Position numbers and translations under genes: made by a program
Notes under the pieces: model-generated
Told to the model about the DNA's origin: nothing
Seen by the model: the letters and a program-made list of their open reading frames with translations, nothing else
The model's database searches: none
From: Enchytraeus crypticus
Lineage: Eukaryota; Annelida; Clitellata; Enchytraeida; Enchytraeidae
Assembly: GCA_905160935.1 (NCBI GenBank)
Contig: CAJHZI010000688.1
Coordinates: 62,001-126,000, forward strand
Direction of reading: 5' to 3'
DNA: 64,000 nucleotides
Part shown: positions 34,330 to 44,873 of the stretch, piece after piece
Layout: every line of letters starts with the position of its first letter
Position numbering within the stretch: the first letter of the stretch is position 1

Positions 34330-35117
34330 CTCTCTTAGTGCACTGCCTACTAGCAGGTCCATGGTACATAACGCCTCCACTCTTCTCTGTCTTCCGCCTT
34401 CCTCTTCATTTCCACATATGAGTGGGTCTTTAAATCATCTAACATACCTAATCTCGGCCTGCCCCTGCCTCTTTTTCCTTCCATTCTACCTTCTATGACC
34501 TATTTTAATAGACCTTCCCTCTTAGAATGTATCCCATCCATCTCTTCTTCCTATTTCTTAATACATTTATCAACTGTCTATCTGTGCCAACTCTCTCCAG
34601 GTCTTCCTCATTTGTAACCTTTTGAGTCCAGCTAATCCTCTCCATTCTTCTCCAAATCCACATTTCCAATGCCTCCAATTTCCTAATATCTTCCTTCCTT
34701 AAGGTCCATGTTTCACATCCATATAATATCGCGGTCCAAAACCAAAGTTTTCACTATCTTTATCTTTGTGTCTTTCTTTAGACTTTTTCTAATAGATCTT
34801 TTCTACTACTAAAGGCCGCTTTTGCTTGTGCAATCCTACTGCATATTTCCGTCTCACATTTCCCATCATCGGTTATAGTATGACCAAAATATTTGAAACT
34901 CTTTACCTGTTCCAATTTCCTACCAATTATTGTGATATTAACTGCACCTTTATTATTGGACACTCTCATAACCTTGGTATTTTTTATATTAATCTTCATG
35001 CCATATGTTAGGGCCATATCATTCAGCCTATCCATTATTTTCTGCAATCCATCTTGCTGCCCGCTACCATTCCTTGGTCATCTGCATTCCTTAGTTATCT
35101 GCCCAAGGAATGGTAAC
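34330..35117 (-). mobile_element. AG-tail LINE, 5'-truncated, inserted only in unit A
   Basis: Flanked by ctcaagcact (34320-34329) and ctcaaacact (35118-35127), where unit B has one ctcaaacact. The minus strand encodes MDRLNDMALTYGMKINIKNT, KVMRVSNNKG and the C-terminal part. The 5' end shows a short inverted duplication (see findings). 3' end: cagtgcactaagagaga. Confidence 0.85.
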
Positions 35118-35774
35118 CTCAAACACTAATTCCTACAAATTCACTGATTCATTGAACGTTAAAGATTTGTGGCGAATTACACATCCGAAATTTTACCTTT
35201 TTATGGACTTAAATGAAATTTTATCTCTTGATCGCTTGAGCAAAGGTCTACATGTAGACACCTTTACCTACGCGCATAGCCTCAAAGAGTGTTCCATGCT
35301 ACAGAGCTGTAATGCATCAAATGTGATAGATGGTTCACTCGCAATTATACACGAGCATGCACATTCAATGGTTGAAGTCTACAAAATACGATTTCTCCAA
35401 ATGTGAATCGATGGGTTGCCAAGAGAATACGTTTGCTCTTTGAATATACATTTCTTAAACGTAATTCATACCTAAAATGGGCAGACAAATGCAGATGAGG
35501 AATCGAATCTCTCAATCCCTAGGGAGTGTTATTAATATGTACAGTAGAACCTCAAATGAAATTCTAATGGCATAAAAGAAGTTAGGAAGGATACGGTAAC
35601 CGCTGAAATGTGCAGGAATTGAAAATTTCACATAGAGTCGACATCAAGTATAAAGTAATAATAGAAATTTTCCCATAAGATATTTTGGTACGCAACATAA
35701 ATTTCTTCAATAAATCTTTGAACAATTTTTATAAAAGCTCCACGTAAAAAATCGACTTAAAAACGACTATAAGG

Positions 35775-35935
35775 CACAGGCAGGCACTGGGTTCAAATGA
35801 AGGCTATGTTCATACAAGGCACAATCAGGCATTGGGTTGTCCAAATGAAGGCTATGCATATACATGCACACTCAGGCACTGGGTTCAAATAAAGGCTATG
35901 CTCATACAAGGCACACTCAGACACTGGGTTCAAAT
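35775..35935. repeat. 45-bp minisatellite, unit A
   Basis: About four units of gcactgggttcaaatgaagg, then ctatgctcatacaaggcaca. Confidence 0.85.
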
Positions 35936-35936
35936 T

Positions 35937-36060
35937 TTTCTTTCAAAGCTGTCAACACTCGGTCTCCCAATGTGGTCGTCCACAAACTACTCTTCGGCGC
36001 GATGGAGCTTAACTTCGTTTAACTGACGCGCAGCTAACCGAATGCGCTAAATCCGGCCCC
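35937..36060 (-). mobile_element. 5S rRNA-like/tRNA-like SINE at the A-B junction
   Basis: The minus strand starts ggggccggatttagcgcatt, then gaagttaagctccatcgc, gacgaccacattgggagacc and gagtgttgacagcttt. The middle and end resemble the 5S rRNA internal promoter region (GAAGTTAAGC; TGGGAGACC; GGGTGTTG). A second copy is at 53731-53856. Confidence 0.6.
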
Positions 36061-37541
36061 TTTATACATGTATGTTGGCTGGAAACTTTTGCCAAGTGAA
36101 CCGAATGAGATTAAGAGATCCTGTGGTTAGTGAGTTTTCTTTTGATAACGTTAGGCCTAAAGTACCAATCTGAATTTTATCTCATAGTAACTTAAATATG
36201 CGCTACTACCCTGGTTCATTTGTTTATATTGCATGGCATTGTTTCCTTTAAATATAATTATTTCGCTTGATAAAATATCTGAGATCTCTAGGCCTAAATA
36301 AATTTTATAATAGAATTTTTACTTATATTTTCCCTTTGGTAAAAGCGTTATGACATTTTTATACATATTTTCAACAAACTCTTTTAATCACCTTATAATT
36401 ATTTAATAACTTCTGTAAAAATCTTATGGCTGCCTATTTTAGGCCGAGAGAAGAAGTGAAAGAAAGTTTTTTTCAATTACAGGTTGAATATTCCCTTAGA
36501 TCTTTCCTATTAATCCAATGGATATATATACTGACTACTAATACAACTTTGTCTAAACTGGAGTGGGATCTGCTATTAAAAAGGCCCGTTATATGATTGA
36601 AATAAATATGTATGACGTCTCATTCAAGCAGTAGATACTGGAATAGGCCTACTCGAACATTTCGCTACTATGCAAACAACCAACGCTTATTTATTGCTAA
36701 CATGTTCGTCTTCAGTTAACTACAGAATGTCTTACTTTCTTCTGAATACTAAACTTTACTAGTATTTTGGTCAACAACATTCCGATAGTTTCACCGCTGC
36801 TTGATGAGAGATATTTCACTGCTAGAACCGACATGGAACCTTAATAAAATCTAAACGATAAAACATGTTTTTAGCATGGCATTCACTTTTAGAAGATTAT
36901 AATTGGCCTATTTATAACATCATCAGGTTCATTCAATATGTTAAGAGAGAAATTTGGCATTTAATGATCAAGAAACAAACAAGAGTATAGAAATATATGA
37001 TGCTCTCAATAAAAACTAAATTAGTGAGCTGGCTACAAGTGTGTAGGCCTTATTTCAAGGGACCGTACTTGCGGATATGCGACAAGAAGGAGCTGAAGCA
37101 GGCAATGTGGCACCACTTCAGTAGCTTTATATTTTCTGATCTGAAATAAAATTGAAGTGTGACCCAAAAACACCCTTAGTGATCGGATCAATTAATTAAT
37201 CGATGAATTGCTCTTGAGCGAGGGCGAGAATAAACTGAATGTATGCGTACTTTGATTAGGGCACAATAAAGTGAGAAAACGAGGTAGGCTTATTGCCATT
37301 ATGCAAGATTACTTTGAGTTTGCCATTTGCAGGGCAGCACAGATGGAGACTGAGATGTAGCAGTTATTGTAATTACTTGGAATAATCATTGTTAAGTGTT
37401 GTTTTCACAATCGATATCGAAGTACAGACAAGCCCGTTGTATGGCGCATGAGATACTAGTGAGTGGAAAAGTCCAAAGTTACAGCGTTTCACTGGTCGAA
37501 TCCTCCTGAATCATATGAAATTTAAATAACCGAATATAGTC

Positions 37542-37793
37542 CTACTCTAGACATCTTCGACATTGATGATTCACGTCATTTCCTAGAGGTTCCATATTTT
37601 TCTGATCGTCCTCTTGTAACCCTTTCTTTGAATTGTTCATATGTTGCTTCTGAGGCTTAGACCAACTTTCGATTTCCTCTATAGTCTGCGGAAGAGGTTT
37701 ATTGTGGGTCTCTGGTAAGAGTAGTACTAGGGCACCAGCGAAGATTGAGAGTCCACCAAAGAGAGGCCCAGGTAACCAGGGAACGTATACAGT
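37542..37793 (-). CDS. SLC22-B exon 10 (TM12, extended tail)
   Basis: TVYVPWLPGPLFGG to NDVNH, then seven extra residues before TAG at 37542-37544. Confidence 0.85.
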   Translation of the reverse strand, partial: TVYVPWLPGPLFGGLSIFAGALVLLLPETHNKPLPQTIEEIESWSKPQKQHMNNSKKGLQEDDQKNMEPLGNDVNHQCRRCLE

Positions 37794-39095
37794 CTAAAAA
37801 TATTCAAATTATGTACCGAAATATGCAGATGCTGCACACACATAGAAAGCCTCTGTGAATTTCATTAGCAGTAGGATAATTTTATATAGAAAGAATAAAA
37901 TAAAATAAATAGCATTGGTTTGTCTGCAAAGGATGAATATAACTAATAAACATACTGATTTACTGGAAGTAAGTAAAATGAAGAAAGCAAGGAGAGAAAG
38001 TTAAGAGGCAGATCAAGACATGGGATGTTTGATGATTTCATAAGAAATTCTTATATATAGCTAAAAGAAAAGTTGAGAATAGAATTGGTTGGAAGAGCTA
38101 TATGCCATAGACCTGCCGTTAGGCAGTACACTAGAAGATGAAGTTTATTGTTAATATTATCATAATAATATAAATATATGCCAATAGTTAAGGCTAACGC
38201 CTGTTATTGCCTATATAAGGACTGCAGACTTTCCCGCTGATTTTGAATCACTAGCCCACCTTTTGTCACCCACACAGGCAAATACATTCAAATTTTAGCT
38301 ACTAAGCCATCCCACCAGTGTATGAAATATGACACATAAGAAAACGTTAAACTTAGCCTTATAAGAATGGCGAAGTACGACATCTAGAGCTTAATTATTT
38401 TTCTCAGAATATTCAAAACTCTTAGAATATACTGTAGAATAATCGAAAGTTCGTATACCACAAATGGTGTATACGTGGCGAGAATGTTGCCCAGGCGGCC
38501 AATAACTGAAGCCACACCTACCGACTGATTTCTAAAAAAGATTCAAGAAATTAAAAGCCTAAATTATTTCAATACATATATGTTTGTAGTAGGTATTACA
38601 AAAACACAAATAAAGATATATGAGCATTGTTTCACCTATTGCATAAACATAAAATATAGCTTACCAAGGCGATACAGAATATATGTCATGGAGCTGCAGA
38701 ATGTTGTAAAGATTGATTTTGTAGTATTTCTAAGTTTTACCTGAACTGTATCCCGGAAGAAGATAAAACAAAGCTCTGATCTCAACATGCAACGATTCTT
38801 TAAAAAAAACTGGTCAATAGTTTGGTCCCTGTTGGCATTGAAACTTCGTACGGTTCTTGTACACTGCTTAAATCAAATCAATGTCGTACTTCGTAATCAT
38901 ATTCAATTTTTGAGCGCAAAGCTTTGATTTGTCATTTTTCCAATTTTAGTTGACCTATTCTTCTTTAGTTTGTATTTATATAGCCTACATGCATGATAGG
39001 TCGTCAACTAGATAGGTTTTTATAACCTCTTTGTTGTCCTAGTGTGTGTACATGTATTTAATATTTTAGGTTTTTTAAAATAAACATTGTTCTCC

Positions 39096-39140
<45 letters not shown>

Positions 39141-42100
39141 CTGTATATATGCCAATTAGAGATATAAACTTGTCAAACTCACCTAAGTGTAGTAGGAAAG
39201 ATTTCGGGAGCATAGAGAAAGGCAATAGCAAAAGCCGCCGTTATACCAAACTTGCCTATCAGGTTGAATACCATTGTAATCCATATGAGGCTTGTACCGT
39301 TAGCTAAATTATACACAAAACAAACCCTCAAATTAGGAATTTACGTCAATTACATCATCAGAAAATGAACTCAGGTAAGTTCCTAACAGACAGCAATTGA
39401 CATATAGGTCCAACTGGACCCAAGAGCAAAAATTAAAGAGAAGAAATTAAATCTCAGCAGGATAATTTACGCAGAACAGTATAAAGAGAAAGAGTGAATA
39501 AAAGACGTATTGAGCGCTGGAATTTCGATACTGCAACTATTTTACTCTGTAGTTGCTGAATGTGACAATTCTAAACTTACCTCTGCATTACACGCTCATC
39601 TAATAAATTATGTGTACAATATCATTGACAATGACACCGTGACAGGAAGAACATAGACTGTAAAACGTAGTAAGGGTCGGCAGTTGATGAGGTTCAAGAA
39701 GAGTTTATGTAAATGGATGCAAAAAACAAAAACAGAAATGACCAGACCTATGGAGAAATATGACCCCGACCGACCGGGCTTGGAACAGGCACGGCACGTG
39801 AGAAGAAAAAAGAAGCAGAATGCGAAATCAGTCTACACTGAGGCTACATTTTGCTTGTTAGAATATATCAAGAGAAGAGTAATTTACAAAATATTCAAAG
39901 AAAACTTTAAGATTTGAAACTAAAGACGATAAAAAATAAATAAATTCGAAACCTGTTTCAAGTGGAATGAATTGAGTAGCTATAAGTGCGACACCAGCCA
40001 CAGCATGATAAACTATCAGAGGATATCTCCTGCCCCATCTGAATTCATAACGACAAAATATATTGACCCTCTCCAATTTCCTGCTTCGTTTCAGGTTCAA
40101 TTTACATACTTGGTGTGTATTAGATTAACCGGCTTAACGACAAATTATTACCTATTCTCTCTACTTTAGAAAATTGTTGTGAACATTTACAGGTTCGGGA
40201 CATAATATTATACGCTAGCTCAAATGTATATGTAATTCAATATCGAATACTAGTTTAATCCTTTTGAAAAGCGTTAGGCCTATGTGTGATACTTACTAAT
40301 GTAACTGTTAGTTAGCAAGCCAAATTTTTAATATCTTCTATAGCATTAGCATTAATCAGATAAGAGAGGCGTGCAATTTTCTGTTTTGATCTTTCACGGG
40401 TTTTACGGTTTTACGTGAAAATAAGCGCAAAGTTAACGTATGACAATATTGAATGATTAGGAAAAGAGTTAAAATGACAGATTATATTAATTAAAACAAA
40501 ATGTCTTAGTACATAATTAAAATAATTACATAATTAAAGCAATTAAATAATTACATACTTAGTAAATAAATAAAACATAAAATATCTTTTGAAGTGAAAT
40601 GCGGGTAAGGATCGGATTTATGGACAAATGAAATTGTAATCGTAAAGAACTGATAAACCCTAATGAGGTAATTAGTATTTGCTTATGGATCACTGAACAG
40701 ACTTACTTTTGAAGAACAAAATAGGCAGTAGTGTAGGCTGGAACCTCAATGAATGCGATCAGTGAGGCGTTCACAAACCTATCTCCAGCTAGCATTGCCG
40801 TGTTTAGCGATATACCGTAATATACCATCGAATTAACCATCCTAGAAATAACATGCGCAGCACAGATATATGAAAGTATAATTATATCACATGAAATCAT
40901 AATTGCTAGCAATAAGTGACATAGTACAGAACATAGCATAGCGCGTGGTTTATCTTATTATTCTTTATAACATCCTTTCCCTTAAGCCACTTCTTAGATA
41001 ATAGAATGATCTTTTAATTGTTATTTTTCATCTGCTGTGTTTACGCTGAAACCAATGCAAAACTCAAAATTCCATTAGAAGTGTAATCTACTAAACACAA
41101 GCATCCGCAACAAAGCTGCAAATCCAATGGTCGCTTTATCCTTCGAAAGCGATATCAGTATCGGGAGAGTCCAGAATTTGAAAACCGAACATACTGATTC
41201 GTGGTAGGATAGCTTACCGACATCGCCACTGGCTCCAGCCAGTCTAATTAGCGCTTACCTACATGTATAGCACTTACAGATGACCTTTGAAACCTACCAA
41301 ACTACAGACACGACGGCAGTATGTAGAAGAAGTGTCTTGTTCCTGACAAGTTCTAACACACTGTAGTACTTGTCGCCGCTCATTTCTACTCCGTTGTTCT
41401 TAGTTCTTCTTCTTGGATCTAATCTGCGCAGTTTGTTCAAGAACCCGGTGGCACCATCATCGCCCTGCTCACTTCGGGGCAGAATTCTCTGCGGCATCTC
41501 GATCTTGTTAATACGAGCAGCATTCTGCAGAATTTTCTCCGCTTCTTCGTTGCGATCATTCGCTACCAACCAAATCACTGATTCAGGCATCAACCTATTG
41601 AAACGAAATGATTAAGTTTAGCATAAGTTTAAATACAGAGCAATATGTTTAAATAAATAGCAATATGTTTAAGTAAAGAGCAATCCTGACAATGTTTTGG
41701 ATGTTGTTATAATTACCGTGCAATTACCATTATTAAGATTACCAGTGTTCTACAGTATATTGTAGCATAGACACTGAGAAAACGAATGCATTACTCTTAT
41801 GAGCACACGTAGCTGCTACTGATTACGGTACCTCAGATTTTAGGCTCTTCTATGATAGCCCTATTTTTCTTGACTATTTGATTATTTGCTAGTTAGCTAA
41901 GCCTGTATTTACTGTTTTTGACAACCTCTGAATCTTTATATACAAGCGAGGCCCTCTTTTTATTGACTATTTGATTATTTGCTAGTTAGCTAAGTCTGTA
42001 TCTACTGTTTTTGACAACCTCTGAATCTTTATATACAAGCGAGGCCCTCTTTTTATTGACTATTTGATTATTTGCTAGTTAGCTAAGTCTGTATCTACTG

Positions 42101-44873
42101 TTTTTTTTTTTTTTTTAATCTTTATATACAAGCGAGGCACCGGTAATCTATTTCAACTATTATATTGAATATTACATGATATTATGCTGTAATAATTTTA
42201 AATAACTTTTTAAACTTATTATTTTTACTGATTATTATTTATGTGAAAACTCATGAGGACTATGTACCAGATCATAGGCACCGTTAGGAGACCAGGCAGA
42301 CTGATGCAGAGCTGGAAGTAGTGCCAGTCTCTAACGATGTAGGCGAAGAAGGGCAGAATGCCTGCGGTCAAACCCCAGAAGTTTTGAGAGAGTAGCCCGC
42401 TGAACGTTCGATACTTGGCGGAAAAAAGTTCACAGGTCAAAATAAATCCCGGCAGCAAAATTCCCTGTATCAGTCAGAAACGGAATTCATGCCAAGTTAA
42501 AACTTTGTTATTGTATTCGTTTGCTCTTCAAATAATATCGCATATAAATCATATTTTTTAAATTATCTACTAAATGTATGTCCTCTTCAAGTTATCGTTA
42601 TGATCATTCTACCACAAACTGAAATGTAATTTTGTTCACATAATTAGTTTCAGCTAAGGGCAGGGTAGGGTGTAGGATTTTAGCTATGGTTTGCTGGTGG
42701 ACGATAAATTAGACTAGTCGGATGCAGCATCATATTCCATCTCCTCCTGTATGGGCAGCTTCGTCAAGAAGGTGAAAGATAGTAGCGCTGTAGTAGCTTA
42801 ATGATGTAGTTTAAAGTAGTAGCTTAAAGTAGTAGCTTAAATTTGTAGCTTAATCGACCTTTAATGGCTGACATTAAACCAACTTACAGATTTAAGAATA
42901 GGCGCTCAGTTCTGGCGACCTTCAACTTCAAGTTGTTGCTCTTTATTAAACATTCAACGTAAAATTCTGTCCAAATCTCCTCCCATTTTATTGAGAGAGC
43001 AAAAACACTCTTTACTCGGCTGGAACCAGTGGCGATGTCTGTAAGATATTCGACCGTTGATCAGTTTGTGCGGGGCTCAAATTCTGAGTTCTCCCGTCAC
43101 TGACATCGCTTTCGAGTGAAGAAACTGACGCTCACAATAGCTTTAACATTAGCTTTTTACTCTGACATGATAATCTCTGATCCAAGTCACCCATCTATAA
43201 AGATGATTCTAAAAGCAGCCTCACTCTGTAAAAAATCAACAAAGTGCTTAATAACTTCTTCAAACTAACCTGCTGAAGTAACCCTACGCAAAATTTTAAG
43301 AAGACAAAGACGGAATAGTTGGTGGTGAAGGATAGAGCCACGCCGACAGCAACCATTGCCAACTGACTGGTCAAGAAGACAGTCTTTCGTCCGATGCGGT
43401 CAGATAGGACGGAGAATCCTACCGCTCCGATCAAGACTCCTATGACGAGTATGGATTGGGAGAAGTCCTTCAGGTGCGCTTTGTCGCACACAAGATCCCA
43501 CTGTATTAGAGACATTAAATAACAAAACAAAACAAAATGTATTTATTTATTTAATGGAGAATTGCAAGAAGTTCAGAAAGAAAGCAAAGAGAATGTTATT
43601 AGTGTGGAAGATAGTAGGTAAGAGATAGGAGGTATGATCAAGAAATACTGGAGGTATGATCAATAGTAGTGGTGAGTAGATTGAGAGGTTTGAAAGTATT
43701 GAGAGTAACGACTTTGGATTTATTTCCTGGAGGGTCGACAACAAAATCGATCGTTATGTTGAAGTAAATTATTGAGAAGAAAAGGAGTAAGAAGATGCAG
43801 ATGGTATTTGTTGGCCTAGAAAAGACCTATAATAAGATGCCGAGATAATTGGTAGTGGGGGTTCTAAGGAAGAGGAACATAAACAAGAGGTATGTTGCGA
43901 TAACTAAGGTCATGTATAGCAGGGTGAGGAGTAGTTTCCGATAGTAAAACTCTCATTTCAAATGCTATTATGCTGACGCTTGGCTAGTTTAGATGAGTTA
44001 CGTATTAAGATTAGATGAGTTACATATTCCATAAGTTACGGCTTGCGCCTTCTTTTCTTTATCGTTAGAAAGATTTTCTGGATTTTTAAATTTGTACAGT
44101 TTTGGGGCCTTCTTTTTGATCGCCGGCTTGATTTAGTCTCAAGAGTGCTCGATGTTGTCATTGATGACTGTAGTACACTTAATGAGATTATTGAAATTCT
44201 GAATAATGAAAAATCCAACCTCAGTAACTATCGTTGAGCCCTGATATTCAACAACCTCAGATCCTTCGACCTCTACATAGGTCCAGCCCTCGGTGCAGGG
44301 TCGAGTCTTGTTACCTGAGGCCACGTCGACGTACACCGCGCAGCTGTCAAATAATCCCACCCGACCCTGACTGTCAGGAGGCAGGGTCGAGTTGTTCGTC
44401 ACTGCGCAATAGTGATCCGGCTGATAACCTGAGAAAGTTGCACATCTTGCATGTAAAAACTGCTCAATTAGTAGAGCGACTGGTAGCGTATGATAATTTA
44501 AGTCATCGATACTGGGGAGAAATACACCTTCATGGAGATGTTTCTCGATTGAGCAGCTGATGCAGAAGCTCTTAAACATTAACGGGACCGGTATAAGAAT
44601 ATATCCACAGCTATAGTTTACTTGAGATACACACTTCAATATCCGTTAAGGACTCATTTAACTTAATTAGTGTATCTCGCAACAAAGCCCTACACAATTG
44701 ATATATTTCATTCTAATATGAATCAAAAAATTACCAAGCTACTTACCGACAAACACTATTGCGAATTCCTGCCAGGAAGTTACCATGTTTAGTGTTATAG
44801 ATATGTAGACAAACATAAATAGATGCCATGGCTTCAGTATTGCAATCTTATTCTGTGCTTCTTCTATATCCAT
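37542..44873 (-). CDS. SLC22-family transporter, copy B (10 coding exons, 575 aa)
   Basis: Exons: 44747-44873, 44220-44428, 43270-43500, 42268-42464, 41298-41594, 40707-40841, 39953-40038, 39183-39303, 38459-38531, 37542-37793. The first nine have the same lengths and phases as copy A. The tenth is 252 bases because the copy A stop position (TGA) reads CAA here, adding seven residues (QCRRCLE) before TAG. All family motifs are intact, including Trp354, SDRIGRK, PES, PEIFPTTLRNQ and LPET. By eye the protein is well over 90% identical to A. Same role as A: a plasma-membrane organic-ion transporter of unknown substrate. It sits in a duplicated unit with the same flanks as A, so ancestral cis-regulation was probably shared. 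Confidence 0.9.
37960..38137 (+). mobile_element. LINE 3' end in SLC22-B intron 9
   Basis: Orthologue of 19480-19672. Confidence 0.6.
38215..38330 (-). mobile_element. tRNA-like SINE-3 in SLC22-B intron 9
   Basis: Orthologue of 19740-19855. Confidence 0.45.
38459..38531 (-). CDS. SLC22-B exon 9 (TM11)
   Basis: NQSVGVASVIGRLGNILATY, 73 bases. Confidence 0.85.
39183..39303 (-). CDS. SLC22-B exon 8 (TM10)
   Basis: NGTSLIWITMVFNLIGKFG to PEIFPTTLR, 121 bases. Confidence 0.88.
39663..39917 (+). other. Highly conserved intron 7 block, copy B
   Basis: The plus-strand frame is open for 77 codons (MMRFKKSLCKWMQKTKTEMT to KIFKENFKI). Copy A has frame breaks upstream of the identical core, which argues against a conserved protein. 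Confidence 0.45.
39953..40038 (-). CDS. SLC22-B exon 7 (TM9)
   Basis: KWGRRYPLIVYHAVAGVAL, 86 bases, phase 2 to 1. Confidence 0.88.
40707..40841 (-). CDS. SLC22-B exon 6 (TM7-TM8)
   Basis: MVNSMVYYGISLNTAMLAGD to VLQK, 135 bases. Confidence 0.9.
41140..41262 (-). mobile_element. tRNA-derived SINE-1 in SLC22-B intron 5
   Basis: Orthologue of 25885-26010; the B-box is decayed (ggttttcaaattc). Confidence 0.55.
41298..41594 (-). CDS. SLC22-B exon 5 (PES, cytoplasmic loop)
   Basis: PESVIWLVANDRNEEAEK to VVSVVW. The donor TG|GTAGGTTT keeps the Trp codon. Bases 41415-41596, which run a little past the exon start, are almost identical to the matching part of copy C. Confidence 0.9.
41870..42137. 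repeat. About 92-bp tandem repeat, 3 copies, in SLC22-B intron 4
   Basis: Unit: tgactatttgattatttgct, then agttagctaag, ctactgtttttgacaacc, tatacaagcgaggccctc. In the third copy a T run replaces gacaacctctg. Absent from copy A. Confidence 0.85.
42268..42464 (-). CDS. SLC22-B exon 4 (TM4-TM6)
   Basis: GILLPGFILTCELFSAKYR to a split Trp codon, 197 bases as in copy A. Confidence 0.9.
43013..43140 (+). mobile_element. tRNA-derived SINE-1, plus orientation, in SLC22-B intron 3
   Basis: ggaaccagtggcgatgtctg, then attcgaccgttgatcag, cggggctcaaattctg and the common 3' end. No counterpart in copy A, so it inserted after the duplication or was lost from A. Confidence 0.65.
43270..43500 (-). CDS. SLC22-B exon 3 (TM2-TM4)
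   Basis: WDLVCDKAHLKDF, then SDRIGRK. Seventy-seven codons, phase 0 at both ends. Confidence 0.9.
43552..43935 (+). mobile_element. LINE reverse-transcriptase remnant in SLC22-B intron 2
   Basis: Orthologue of 27900-28560: QMVFVGLEKTYNKMPR, stop, VVGVLRKRN. Confidence 0.6.
44050..44190 (+). repeat. Dispersed repeat R3 in SLC22-B intron 2
   Basis: tctcaagagtgctcgatgtt, then gactgtagtacact. Orthologue of 28690-28835. Confidence 0.55.
44220..44428 (-). CDS. SLC22-B exon 2 (extracellular loop)
   Basis: YQPDHYCAVTNNSTLPPDSQ to STIVTE. The donor GAG|GTTGGA differs from copy A at intron position +3. Confidence 0.88.
44747..44873 (-). CDS. SLC22-B coding exon 1 (start, TM1)
   Basis: MDIEEAQNKIAILKPWHLF. 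The donor is identical to copy A. An acceptor (TTTGCAG) with the branch-like taactaac upstream precedes the ATG by nine bases. Confidence 0.85.

Larger units (their letters stand above)
17719..35935. repeat. Segmental tandem duplication, unit A
   Basis: Homologous to unit B from about 17719 (ttggct-gccaagtgaaccgaat) through the whole SLC22-A gene to a 45-bp minisatellite ending near 35935. Introns, 5' and 3' flanks and several old transposon fragments match at the same positions. Unit A is longer because of later insertions (for example 20.5-23.1 kb, 24.27-25.17 kb, 29.93-30.41 kb, 30.65-31.38 kb and a LINE at 34.33-35.12 kb). Confidence 0.88.
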
